From Batrachochytrium dendrobatidis JAM81 (Eukaryota; Chytridiomycota; Chytridiomycetes; Rhizophydiales): 64,000 nt of DNA. The DNA lies in assembly GCF_000203795.2 (NCBI RefSeq), contig NW_006281110.1:397854-461853 (forward strand), given 5' to 3'. The translations under genes were made by a program, and so were the position numbers. Under the pieces are notes generated by a model, which did not search any database, was not told the DNA's origin, and worked only from the letters and a program-made list of their open reading frames with translations. Below, in pieces: positions 36,562 through 49,500 of this stretch (the stretch's first letter is position 1; each line of letters opens with the position of its first letter).

Positions 36562-37192
36562 TAAAGTAGTTCAATAAAGCAAAACCAGTTTTATTTTAAA
36601 CATTTACAAAAGAATATGTGCATGTGCCGGCCCCAACGAACATGAATTCCGTTCGCCAAGACCGCGCTAATGCTATGCACTGGGGTTTGATCTGACACAA
36701 AGCTTTATTACATGGCGTCCGTCCACCCATTAGGTAAGAAGATGGAGGCTGCTTGACAGCTGTGTTCGAAAAACTCAAAGAAAATAAAATTCACAGCAAA
36801 AAACTTGCCTTTATACCTTGTTTTTCAGTGTCCTCAGGGCATAAACGGGTCTAAATGAAGCACAAATGGATGAATTCAAGGGCCGTTGAAAAATATATAG
36901 TTTCATTTGATAGATTGGCTTAATATAGCAATGATGGTTGTTTTTGAGATGCCTATTCAAGTCTTGTGCCGTTCATATCAACTCAGATCGCACCTTTATC
37001 AACCATACCAATTAACAAAGCGCGACCATAAACTCTTAAACTTGAGCATTTTATTAGACATTGTACAACCATTGTTTTCTTTTGTTTGGCTTTAACCATC
37101 TTTGTGCTCAAGACATACTTGGACGAGAAAAAACTCAGTAGACGCATCTTATATCACTCAATTCATTACAATCAAATATACCATAAAGCACC
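36562..37192. other. Intergenic region with a GC-richer island
   Basis: About 630 bp between OPA3 and the phosphodiesterase gene. Most is AT-rich, but about 36625-36760 is clearly more GC-rich (for example GCCGGCCCCAACGAAC). The minus strand there has a short open frame without recognisable homology. No tRNA fold or transposon end was identified. Confidence 0.4.
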
Positions 37193-40100
37193 ATGTCGGT
37201 ACCACCAAATCGTCCACAGGAAACTAGCACAAACCTACTGCAGCGGCTAGCTCATAAAAGTGCCTCAAGTGAGTACTACGATGAATCATTAAACGGCAGT
37301 CATCAGTCTAGAATTCTCTCGTTAGGTACAACGCGTACCACTGTTGGTCTTGGTATCATAAGTCGACCTGTTGTATGGACAAAACAGTCTACTCTCCAAA
37401 AAAGCACAGCTAATGCATACATGTCTCAGCCAATAGACATACATACTGAAGTTCATGTACCGCATTCTTCTAGATGGGGTGAGTTGAAAGACTCTGGCAC
37501 GCCGTCCCAGTCCAGTACCAGCAGCATTTTGTTAAACCCACCCGCATCCAATGCCACTCAAGGCTCTGTAGCAGGTGCTGTTGTTTGTTCAAGTGGGGCT
37601 CCTAATACAGGACATTCAATTGAAAAATATACACCATTTGATATATTTAAAAAATCTGCTACGCATCTTAGTGCGCGCCAGGAGTCGATATCCGCACAAA
37701 CATCAGCCATTATCAAGCCCTCGGCTGAACAGTATTCAAATCAAAAGTCGCCAAATCCATATGAGCTTAATCTATCACAAATCAAATCAAGTGGGACCAC
37801 AAATACATATTTGAAACAGTCGGGCGTTATGCCATCGACCACGCATTCTTACAAAGATATTATTAAAAACATGGGCCGTCCATTACGTGGTCCAATTCTT
37901 CGAGAGTTTATTGCGCATTACCTATATTTTTTGCTCATTCTTTTTGTCGCATGGAAAACCTCATGGGCACCGCAAATTAGATTCCATTTTGCCGTAGCGT
38001 ACCTCTTCGAGTCATTTTTGACTATCAATATTTCTAGAATGGTGCTATCCCGTATGCCTGCCTCGCTCATACCCTACTATCTTTCCTTTGCGCCTTTGGT
38101 CACCATTATCTTTATATCCCGCGAAGCTCATCAAGTTGTGTTGCTGCTTTGGTTTATTTCGTTTTTCATCATCTTTCTCCAATCAGGCCAGCCACATCTC
38201 CTGCGTCACATTATCATATTCTGTGTCATCTACTTTTCTATCTATATTGGTGTGATCTCCATTATGAAATATGCGTACGACCTCGAGTGCCTATATCTCT
38301 ACTGCAGTGCCAATTCGGCGGGACGTATCGTGTTCTTACAAGAAGCTGTTCTTATTTTTGGTTGTGCTTTTGTCATGGTCATTTTCGGGTTTCTTGAACG
38401 GTTTATTCTTCTTAACACGTCCATTCTTCTTGACCGTGAAAATTATATTCAACATCTTTATATCGCCAATATGGATCTAAAACGACAGCTGCGCACTGCA
38501 AAAACAGACAACGAGGTAGATCTCGAAGCGCCGCTATCTCGTGCAGCACAAATTCTTAACGAGGTCAAAGAAATCCAAGATCTTGATGAAAGTATTATTA
38601 CAGAGTTGGACTTTATTATTGGGCTGTTGTCTTCAGATAAACTATTTCAGCCGGATTTGTTTCAAAATTCAAACGATAAGGACGTGCACGATTGGCTCAA
38701 GGATATGCTACTAACAGAAAAGAGTGTGCCAGAATCTGCCATCGAGGCCAAGGAAAATACAGCACCTATTCCTGCAATAACACTCAACGTCTTTTCAACA
38801 TCGTTATGCCAAGTGGGCATTCGTGCGTTCCAAATCCTTGACACTGCACATGATAATCCCGATTTTGACGTGTTTGATTTAGAAGTGGTAACATCTGGCC
38901 ACGCACTTTATTTTATGGGGTGGTATCTATTCCTCAAGCACAGATTTGCAGAAAGAATTGGCATGGACGAGTACAAATTTCGTAGTTGGCTAATCAAGAT
39001 TGAATCAGGGTACAGAAGAAGCAATGTGTATCACAATTCTACTCATGCAATCGACGTTGCCCATTCCCTAAACTACTTTACAACACAACCAAAGATTAGA
39101 CAGATGCTAAAAGTGGATGAAGAGTTGGCTGTATTGATTGCACCCATTATTCATGACTACATGCATCCAGGCGTCAATAATGCTTTTTTGATGGCCACAT
39201 CGAATGCTTTGGCATTGAGATATAATGACCAATCCATTTTGGAGCACTTCCACTGCGCATCATTATTTGAAATGACTAGCAACAAAGAGCTGGATATTTT
39301 TTCGTCATTATCACTGGATCAACGCAAGTCTGTGAGAGAAATGGTTATATCAATGGTGTTGGCTACAGATATGGCGTTTCATTTTGATTGGATCGGAAAG
39401 TTTAAAAGCAAGTTAAATGGCGCTGGGTTTAATTTTGAGACCAAATCTGACAAGAAGATTATTCTAAATATGGCCATCAAGTGTGCAGATGTCAACAACT
39501 CTGCCAAATCACAAATATGCTCAAGGCGCTGGACTCAACTTATCATGGAGGAATTTTTCAGACAAGGCGATGAAGAAAAAGCACGTGGAATGCCTATATC
39601 TACTTTTATGAACCGCGAAACAACCGATGTCCCCAAATGTCAGCTTGTAAGTAAAAAGTATAGCTTAAAGATACAGTTAAAAGACTGTTGGATACCTGAA
39701 AAAACAATGCTGATGCATGGAAAATATACTAACTTGTGGAATTCAAAACACAGGGTTTTATCGATTTTATTGTCTTTCCATTATACGAGACTTGGTCAGG
39801 ATATATGAAGGAAGACGTAGATTTTCATATTAAAAATATCCAGGCCAACAAAGCATTTTGGAAATCATGTTTAGAGAATCCATCTCTTTATACTCCTGTT
39901 CCGTTGGTATCGTTTAATGTTACTCCAGCACATCAGCTTTTGACCGCGACTGCTTGTAAAAGGATGTCATTCGCTATTCCGACAGATGCATCGATTCCAA
40001 ATAGCAGTGATTCCAATCATCAAAATCATTCTAAAACACTCGCTTATACTAGCACTGAAAGCCCACAAGACCTTATTGAGACGTCATCGTCATCTGCAGA

Positions 40101-40296
40101 TTTACAACCACCCCATCTAAACCTCACCACTACTCATGCATCTACAGTATTACCCATGCTGGCCATGGGTGCTTCACAATTAACCGTGCCTTCACATCTA
40201 CGCCAGCAGCAAATACCTCAGCATGAACCTCACTTTACACAACGGACGTCAAAAAATATATTACCCTCAATGACACCCTCGAGCAGCGATTTATAA
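37193..40296 (+). CDS. Membrane-bound class I cyclic nucleotide phosphodiesterase (998 aa)
   Basis: Hydrolyses cAMP and/or cGMP. Exons 37193-39646 and 39754-40296 (2997 nt). Residues 1 to about 235 are Ser/Thr/Gln rich and disordered. About 240-400 hold roughly six transmembrane segments, followed by a short coiled coil. The HD-type catalytic domain spans about 540-850: HNSTHAIDVAHS (His near 614), the metal-binding HDYMHPG (near 654), LATDMAFHFD and IKCADVNN, ending with GFIDFIVFPLYETW across the intron. The last 120 residues are low-complexity. I see no retinal-binding lysine motif, so this is not an obvious rhodopsin fusion. Selectivity for cAMP versus cGMP cannot be read. The TAA stop lies inside a MITE terminus. 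Confidence 0.9.
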
Positions 40297-41050
40297 CCAT
40301 ACTCGCGTAAAATGAAACATTTTTGTATTCATTCTGCGGTTTAAACTTTTATTTTGCTCGATAATAAACAATAGTTGAATATTCGTTACACTTTTCTATT
40401 AAAATCTACCGTCTCCATACACATGTTGAGTTGTGTGCTTGGCATTTCTCAACCGATCCATTCTTTATTATGCTCGAGCAATTTTCGACAGGGTTTAATC
40501 ATGGACAATATGGAGCTGTGCAATAAACTTGCATGCTTTGCCATGCTACTGTGTTGAACAGTTGGCAAACCATGACAAACAAGAGTTTGTACTTGTAAAA
40601 CGGGATATTGTTCAAAATAAGATGTGTGTTTGGAAACACTTTATCAATGTGATTGTTTAACAAGTCTTGCAATACTGTAGCGTTTGTTGATTTGTCAATC
40701 AGTCTCCAAACACAACGATCTTGATATGTTGCACACAACATTGAGCTACAGCTTTGATCGAGATTGTTTTTTGAATGTTGCTCTTTTTTCACTGTTGACA
40801 TAGCCATGTATTGTACGATACCAAGTTTAAACTTGCATTTATACATTGCAAGCCAGATATCGAGGGTTTGGATGGTTTGATGCTGTCAGTACAACTCTAC
40901 AAATCCATATATGTTGTCTTGGAATCACAGATACGTCGCGTTCTAAAAAACAGATTGCACGGTTCAGGAATATTGAAACAGTAATGTCAACATTTGTCCA
41001 GTTTTTAATACAAGAATGAGCAGAAGGTACACTGTTTTCCAGTAAATGTA
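40292..41050. mobile_element. MITE copy 7, overlapping the phosphodiesterase stop codon
   Basis: The left terminus TATAACCATACTCGCGTAAA aligns position by position with the consensus TACAGCCGTATTCACGTAAA. The segment 40308-41036 is repeated at 52092-52820 with no length change and about four mismatches in 729 bp. The right edge is approximate, around TTTTCCAGTAAATG (about 41048). Short ORFs inside it (40375-40557, and 40499-40846 on the minus strand) recur in the other copy simply because the DNA is nearly identical. Confidence 0.7.
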
Positions 41051-41405
41051 TTTGCAAACATTCATATAAAAACAAGTGTCACTCGTATTATTCAATACCA
41101 AACTGAACAGTAACAATGATTTAGCATCAACTATTTTCAATTATTTTACTTGTACACGATAAGCTACTAACAAAGCCATGAGTTTTTACATTTACAGTGG
41201 TGAGAATGTCAATTTGACGGAATCATAGATGTAATGACAACATCCAATTTCAAATTAAAAAATAAACTGCGTATGATCAGATAAAAGACATACTTTTCAA
41301 ATCTAGTTCAAATCAGCTTTAAATAGTGTAAAGAATTCAGCAGACACGTTGATTATCATGGCTGCATCTTTATTATAAGTATTCGTCGTGTCAGAGTATA
41401 CAAAT

Positions 41406-42652
41406 TTAAGGCACAGATGATAAATCTGGCTGTTGTGGCTTGTGTAGGTTCAAATCAAAATCACTAAACCAAACTGGTTTGGCAAGTAATTTTGAAAGTC
41501 GATAATCTTCTAAATTAACATCCATCGAAGCAATGACGGGTTTAACATATTCATTAGTTAGTGGCAGTAAAAATGGATTGTCTCTCAATTCAGGATATGG
41601 AAGCGATATTGTATCCACTTCCAAGTGAGCGGGCTTACTATGTAGTTGATTGATTGGATATTAAACAGGGTTAGCAATTCAAGCGTATCAGATAATATCA
41701 AACAATTTTGAACACATGCCGTGTAGATACTTACAAATCTGATGCATTTGGATTTTTATCCATGGAGGCCAGCCACGTTTTATTTACAGCTTTTTTAGCT
41801 CTAGGAATTTTTTTAGTTTGGATTATATTACCATGGTCTCGAGATTTGTAGATAGAGCCAGAATCCAAATGTAAATCGTTACAGCTATTTTCATTGGTTT
41901 CTTTTTTCAAATTGCTCGAGTTGTTGATTTGAACCAAATTTGAATACTGTGTTGATTTTAAGCTTGAATTCAAGGACTTGCAATTCAATGAATGGATTAG
42001 ATGTGTTGCAATATTCTAGCCAACGAAAGCACACTCAAATATTTACACATTGGTCATGTCAGTTGCTTACTTTGGAAGTAATCCTGCGCATAATTTCTCG
42101 GGTATCGTCAGGCGCATCCAAGATTACTGTTGCCATGGCTTGAACAGGATCAAACATGTGTTGGGAAACGGCCTTCATCTGTAATTGAATTAGACGTGAT
42201 GAATGCAATGTTGGATGGTCCAAAATTTGAGATGAAGCAGCAGCCTTGCTTGGATACTGAGGAAGCAAGTGAGCAGATGCCCATGGGGTGGCATGAGTAT
42301 TGTTTTTATCATGAGCAAGTCCTTTTGGAATGGCATTGCTAGTTTGCTGTGGATCCAGACCAAGTTTTGCTCGTGTACGTGGATCAATGACTTTGTGTGG
42401 GTTAATTTGTTTGAGCTTAGATGGCCTGAAAGTGTTGGTTTGGATAAAAGAGGTAGGATTGTGATAACCTATACCAGTAGGTTGTGAGGTTGAGGTAAAG
42501 TCGAGTGGATTTTGCTGGGTTTGAGAGTTATCTTTGAGCGGATATGGCCCAGAAGTTTGTAATGGCGAATGTTCCACTTGCAAATGGTGATTAGTGGTAA
42601 CATGAGTGTTTAAGTGGGTATGGGATGGATGAGGGTGTTGATTATGAATCAT
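41406..42652 (-). CDS. Protein of unknown function, His/Gln/Pro-rich N-terminus (364 aa)
   Basis: Not recognised. Exons on the minus strand: 42652-42071, 42015-41735 and 41637-41406 (1095 nt). The first 130 residues are His, Asn, Thr, Pro and Gln rich and probably disordered. A possibly folded part follows (LDAPDDTREIMRRITSK, then NIATHLIHSL). A basic patch PRAKKAVNKTW precedes a C-terminal segment with regular hydrophobics (KLLAKPVWFSDFDL). No signal peptide or membrane segment. Its upstream region contains a 240-bp module shared with the ferredoxin gene. It is divergent from XRN1, and 41051-41405 downstream has no gene. Confidence 0.6.
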
Positions 42653-42726
42653 CCTGATATGTAGTGTCCGAACAGGAGTCTAATGTCTGCAGCTGAAGAC
42701 AAAAAGGATGAGAACGCAAAAGAATA

Positions 42727-42966
42727 TATTTCAATTTGAATTTGAAACCATTTGGATAACATTGACCAAGCGGTAACGCAGATCTTCAACAGACTGGTCG
42801 TGCCAATCAAGTCAGATTGTCGTTGTGTTACAGAAGATATAATCAATGGCTGATTCTGTTATTCAAATCAGTAAATGAACAATTTAGTCAATATTTGTAA
42901 AACAAGATTGATGATAATCTGATTGATATCCATTTTCATGTCCTTTATCACCAACTGTAACAGATT
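42727..42966 (-). repeat. 240-bp inverted duplicate, copy A (upstream of the orphan gene)
   Basis: This is the reverse complement of 50206-50445 with about four differences (roughly 98% identity by eye). The end reading GGTTTCAAATTCAAATTG faces the start codon of the minus-strand orphan, about 74 bases away. The pair brackets the XRN1 gene. Confidence 0.9.
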
Positions 42967-42969
42967 AAA

Positions 42970-43270
42970 TTAGTCACGTAAAATAGAATACTTTTGTATT
43001 CATCTTGCAATGGCTTTTAGAATAAACAGTGTTTAGATATTTATACATTGACTATTTCAATTCAACAAACACATTCATGATATAATACAAAATATAGTTT
43101 TAAAGTAAAACTATCCACATTTGGTAGTCATACATTGTACAATCATCAAATTTATAATCCAAGTACTAATTTGACTGTTATCAAGGAACTCATTACTGTT
43201 GTATCATACACTCGCGTCCTAATTCAAGTAAACACAAATCATCATACTAGGAATGCGACTCTGCATGCCA
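42970..43270. mobile_element. Diverged MITE fragment upstream of XRN1
   Basis: Begins TCACGTAAAATAGAATACTT, a match to the family left end without its outermost bases. It contains further family-like internal sequence (GTAGTCATACATTGTACAAT and AATTCAAGTAAACACAAATC). No right terminus was found, so the right edge is a guess. It lies within the 912-bp divergent gap between the orphan gene and XRN1; 43271-43564 shows nothing else. Confidence 0.5.
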
Positions 43271-43564
43271 TTAGTTTAATGTTGTAATGTATGAATGAAG
43301 AGTTGTAGATGAGCTGATATTAGTGTTGAGCGTGATTAGGAGTTTCTGGTTCATAACGTATTCCAGATTAACAGAGTACAAGCGACACGCAGTGACATTG
43401 ACCAAGATGGATCGAACAAGAAATAAAAAACTTGCTATAAGCAGATCATATAAATGGTGCAAGCAAACCATCAATCTGCAATTGTATTCAAATTCAAGTG
43501 ACTGACTGATGGATTTTGCAGTTTTCCTTTCAACCATCAGATTGTTGAGTTGGTAAAGAACGTC

Positions 43565-46500
43565 ATGGGTGTTCCAAAGGTTAGACCTTGTTCAAACTGG
43601 CTAGATATTTCTTTTATCTACTGGAATCTATATGTTTTACTTGGCTGCTATCTATGTAGTTTTAAACATGTAATCAGCTGTTGATATCAACTTTTGATGG
43701 TGTCAAGATGTATTGGTTCATGCATTCCTTGACTAGAGCGTTACTATCACTAAGAAGCTGGATTACTCTTCTACTTAAACTTTCTTATAGCCTGTATGTC
43801 TGACTTTTCATCCCTAGTTATACTGACTCCGTCATGTCCAACTTAGTTCTTTCGTTGGATCAGCGAACGCTATCCGTTATGCAGCGAAATCATCCAAGAG
43901 AAGCGAATTCCAGAATTTGGTTTGTAAAATCACTTATGGTTTGGATATCCATAGTCTTGCTTGCTATAAAACGATTTGTGGTCAACTGGTCGCATCATAT
44001 CAACAACTGACACTTGTATTGTGTAATGGGTCGCAAATCTTATTTTAAACCATGTTAGACAATCTCTACTTGGATATGAATGGAATTATTCACAACTGCT
44101 CGCATCCAAACGACGACGATGCCTCGTTCCGCATCACTGAAACCCAGATATTTTTGGCCATCTTTACTTATATCAATCATATTTTTACCACCATTCGCCC
44201 CAAAAAGCTGTTCTTTTTAGCTGTGGATGGTGTCGCACCTCGTGCCAAGATGAACCAGCAACGCTCTCGTCGCTTTAGATCTGCTTACGATGCAAAGCTT
44301 AAAATGGATGAAGCCATTCGAAATAATCACGAACTTCCATCTGAACCTCCTTTTGATAGTAACTGTATTACTCCAGGTATCTATTCTTGCTTTACATGCC
44401 GAAACCATCATGTAGTTTGACTCGACCCTTGAACTAAAAATTTCAACTTGTGCATGCTTTGGTAATAGGGACTCCGTTTATGAGTCGACTGCAAGAGCAG
44501 CTAAAGTATTTTCTCAGCAAAAAAATTTCCGAGGATGGAGCTTGGCGCCATGTGCAAGTGGTTTTCTCTGGACATGACGTGCCTGGTGAAGGAGAACATA
44601 AGATTATGGAGTATATTCGAACCTCAAAATCTTGTCCAGATTACCAACCCAATTTGCGTCATTGTCTTTATGGGCTTGACGCTGATCTGATGATGCTTGG
44701 TTTATTAAGTCATGAGCCGCATTTTTCTCTTTTACGAGAAGAAGTGACATTTGGACGCAAAAAACACTCTAGCACTCCCAGCCATCCCGAGTCCATCACG
44801 TTTTTTCTACTCCACCTATCCTTGTTTCGAGAGTATCTTGATCTTGAATTCAACTCTCTTAAAAATGTTCTTCCATTTGAGTATGATTTTGAACGCATTA
44901 TCGATGACTTTATCCTTTTAGGGTTTTTCATTGGAAATGATTTTTTACCAAGTCTACCTGATATGCACATTAATGATGGTGCACTTCCTTTATTATTCGA
45001 TGCCTATAAGCAAATACTTGTCAAGTCGGATGGATATATCAACAACCATGGCATTATTGACCTAAAGCGTTGTCAAACTCTTTTTGACGAGCTTCGTAAA
45101 ATGGACTTTGAAAAGTTTAAAGCTGCAAATAGCGATAGCATGCCAGTCACTTCTTCAAAAAAGAATTCTAGATCTCATAGGGCTGCCACTACTTTATCAA
45201 TTACCAAGGAACAGCACGACTTTGTTGTTCAAATCCGCGATTTTGTTCTTGATCAAAAATCTGCGGATGGCTTGGCACTCGATGTGACTTCCTATTCACA
45301 AACTACTCGTGCGTTTGTGTTTGATTTTGCTCGTGAACTTGGCTTGCAATTTTCGCTAGATGCCGAGGATGCCGAGGATGGATCTGTACTGCATTTCATT
45401 ACGCTCAACTGGTCAGATGACGAAGACATTGATGATCAAGAAAGTTTCAACGCTCGTATGCGTGTGTTTAAAAAATACATTACTTCTAACGTTCATACAG
45501 ATTCAGAATCAAACAAAACCGCAGAGGATTTGGAAGCTCAGGTGCTACTTGCTTATTCGGATCATAAAAGCCTGTATTATACAGTAGGTGTATATGTTGC
45601 AGCAATCAATCGGTATAACGATAGTCTACATATTCATTTTATTTACATATTGTATTTTTAGGAACGATTTGGTCCTAGCTTTACACAGCCAGAGAAACGA
45701 AAGGAAGTTGTTGCGCACTACGTGACAGGTTTACAATGGGTTTTATCTTACTACTACCAAGGAGTACAATCGTGGGGATGGTTTTTCCCGTATCACTTTG
45801 CTCCAATGATTGATGGTGTGTTGCTGTGATATTATTGAGTTGTGTTTATTGTACTATTTTGTGTTTGACTAGTTTATTTTTAAACATTGCCAGATCTTGT
45901 CGATATATCGGAAATCAAACTTCAATTTGATATCGGAGTACCATTTTTTCCATTTGAACAGCTTATGGGGGTTTTACCTGCTCTCAGTAGACAGCAAATT
46001 CCTCCAGTTTTTCAAGTAAGTGATTTGTCTGCAAAATAATCTTTAGCCAATCAACTATTAGAATCAATTTTCAATGTGTGTAACCTTGATTTGTTTTTCA
46101 ATGCTACTTTGCTATGTTAGGATTTGCTTGTAGATGCCAACTCTCCCATCATTGATTTTTATCCAAGCGAGTTTGAATTGGATATGACAGGAAAAAAGTC
46201 GGACTGGGAAGCCATTGTTAAAATCCCGTTTATTGATGAAAAACGACTGTTGGCTGCTATACGGCGTATGTATTATATGACTACTTTTATGCAAAACACA
46301 GGCTATAGTCTACATTAATAACATAATATTACAATAGCACGTTATAAACAGCTTACAAAGGATGAAAAGGCTCGCAATTCGTTTGGCTGCCCTTTTTCGT
46401 TTTGCTATAACGATCTTCAAGTACCACAAGTTTACAAGTCTCCGCTTTCGTCTATACATTCTGGTATGTGTAAAGTTTGATGAGTCTTGTCGGCATATAT

Positions 46501-49500
46501 ACTTGAATAGATGATATTTCAAAGATACTGATAGTGATTTGATGAAAATTAAAGACATTCAATTCTGCAAAACAGAAATGAAAGAGTTCATTCTCCCTTC
46601 TGTTAGCAAGACCGGGTTTTTGCATGCTCTTTGCCCCGGTGCGTTCACTGGGGAAAATTTACTCCCTGGGTTTCCTTCGTTAAATACAATCCCGTATACT
46701 GGAACTTTAGCCTTTCACGATGTTTCTATATTTAATTCAAAAACCAAGTATGCATTTTAATGACTGAATCACTGCTTACAACTTTAATTCTTTATTCAAA
46801 TTTGGAGCTAAAATATAAATTGGACGTCTTGCTAATATGGTAAACTTTTTTGCTCATCAGAAACAAGAGCATGACTATTACTCTCAAAAACCCCATTGAA
46901 GACCAATCCAGGGAAATGGTGGCTCGTGCATTGATTGGACAGAATGTTTTTACAAGCAAGTATATTAAAATAGTCATTTCAAGCTATAGGAGTCGCGGCA
47001 TTTACTAGCCATTCTAACATGCTTGCAATTTAATACTTAGATTGGCCATTTTTACAAGAAGCTCTAGTTGTTTCCATTTCAGACACTGATTTTGTTTATT
47101 CAATTAATGAAGTTGCTGGCCGTGTGGATGTTGTCAAGAATCCCAACACCCAAGCTAGCATTGATCGTTTTATGAAGGCAAGCAAGACCATTGAAGACAT
47201 GTATAGCACGAAATGTGGTACAATTATTGGACCAATAGAAACGATTGTGCATGTCAGGCCCTTACAAGGTATAGGCAAATTGAATTGAATTGCTAAAAGT
47301 CTGCAAGATCTTTTTTGCTATATTTATCAAACCATTTTTACCAACTGTTTGGACGTGTGCTGTAGGAATGAAGCTTTTGCATGATGGCTCTTTTGTCAAG
47401 CAGTTTTCAGAAAAACTGCATGATCAGGCTCTTCAGACAATTGTTGTAGACCGTAAATACGAAGATCCTCGCTACAAGGTAATTTAGCCAACTGCTTTAA
47501 ATCTGTTGCTTATTTTATTAATTTGCTGCTGCTTAAAATATTTCTTTTTTAAAATTCAAATAGAACAAACCTGCACCTGCTATTGACGTGGAGTTTCCTT
47601 TGGGCTCGACTGTATTTCTTCTTACACCAAGCCATTATGGCGTTACCTGTAAGGTTAATGGGCACCATCTTCAAAATGAAACTGTAGATGTTCTTGCAGA
47701 GGTAACAGTATATTTATGACATGTGCGTCGTTTTAACTTTTAGTCTGAATGACTGACTAATCTTTGTGCTGAAGATCTGCCACACTGCTAGCCACACTCT
47801 TTTAAAAAATATTATTGCTAAAGAAGAAGAATCAGAGCAATATGTACCAGGATGGAAAATTGGAAAACAACTTGGAATAACATCTCTGAGTATTTCCAAA
47901 ATTTGTACTAGTCTTTTCATTCTTTTAAATGAGTCTAATCAGCGCTTCAACGTGGGACTGAATCTCAAATTCGAATCTCGCAGCAAAAAGGTGCTTGGAT
48001 ATAGCCGTAAATCACAGCAAGGATGGGAGTACTCCAAGATTGTTATTGATTTGATTACTGAATACAAGGTATACTTGCGTTTTTTGACTTTTGTGGCAGA
48101 CTATTTTGCAATATTCATTTCATACCTTTTTGCTTTTTTACAGTCGCTATTTCCAGAACTTTTTACTTATCTTGATCGCAAGATGAACAGCAATGATTAC
48201 TTTAAAGACATTGATGTGTTTCCTTCAAAGATTGCAGCGGCAAGGATGTCTGCTTTGAAACAATGGCTTCATGAAAAAAACATCAAAGGTTTAGTACACG
48301 TATCATTGACAGCAAATTCGCTTAAAAAAGTAAGTTGAAATGCTGTATATTATTGGCGTAGAAAATATACTGTGATGACTGACATGTGGTGTAGAATACT
48401 ATTGATAAAATTCAAAAGGAATTGAGCCATCAACTCAATGGTCCAGTTGAAACAAATATTCTTCCTATCCAAGCGATTCCTCGTTTTGTAAGTTTGAGAT
48501 GCTTGTGCTCAAGTCATTGCTAGTTTATGATTGATAATCCAATTTTTTAAATGCGATATTTTACAGCATATTTTAAGTCCCTCTCATTCAAAGTTTCGAC
48601 TGTTGCATCAAAAGTTTGAGCTAGGAGATCGCGTCAAGTTTACGATCGAAGAGGGTGGCATTCCTGTTGGTGCTAAAGGAACTGTTGTGGGTTTTGAAGG
48701 TGATTTCATAGATATTTTACTGGATCTTCCAAATATGATTGCGACCGATCTCGATGGCCGCTGTAAAAAAGAACATGGAATTATTGTCCATAAATGGGCG
48801 TGCCTTAATTTGACTACTCATCAGCCACCACCCAAACCTGACTCGACAGAACGTCCAAAAAATACACCATTTCGACCTGTTTCTACATCCAATGCACCAT
48901 TGCCTTCATCGTGGAATCGAGCACCTACAATCTTGGCTCGACCTGCAAAAGGTCAATCAACTGTATCTAATTTTTCTTCAGATGCCAGATTGCATTCCAC
49001 TGTGCCTCAGCAATCTGTCAAGCCTGCATTAAATAAATCGCAACATCACTATAAGCCTCAGACGACTCATTCTGATCAGCGCGTTTATCATCAACAGCAG
49101 CACGTACCCCAGCATTTACCCAATGAAAATACTTTTCCCAGCCCATTGGCCGAAAGCGTCATACCAGCACCCGGTGATGCAGTTGAAAACGGACACGATC
49201 AATATCAGGAGATGTCGAATTCTCTCATGAATATTTTGCACATCACTCCTCAGCAAGAGCAGACTCCGATGATTCCAAGCTATAATCCAAACTATCACCC
49301 TGGATATTGGCAGCAAATGCCTCCACCTCAGTGTATCCCGGTAGCTTATGATCAGTATGGAAATATGATTCCTCAGCAATATATGTATTCCCAACCTACT
49401 CCTCAACTAATGCACGGTCCTTACCAGCATCCCCCACCAATGCAAGCATGGCATTCAGCTCAGTCAGAAGACGTTTCCAATGAAGAGGCGACTGCCCAGT

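Noticed and set aside
36596..36778. Minus-strand 60-codon ORF in the GC-rich island
   Set aside because: No homology recognised, no splice partners and no supporting context; recorded only as an unusual composition block.
37193..38500. Rhodopsin-phosphodiesterase fusion
   Set aside because: About six hydrophobic segments are visible, but no seventh helix with a retinal-binding lysine context; the order of charged residues does not fit a microbial rhodopsin.
40375..40846. ORFs of 60 and 115 codons that recur almost unchanged at 52159-52630
   Set aside because: They lie inside two nearly identical MITE copies. Identity of the frames follows from DNA identity and does not show selection. No protein motif is present.
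43323..43505. 60-codon plus-strand ORF just upstream of XRN1
   Set aside because: No splice joins it to MGVPK, and the conserved XRN1 start is at 43565; AT-rich with no recognisable motif.
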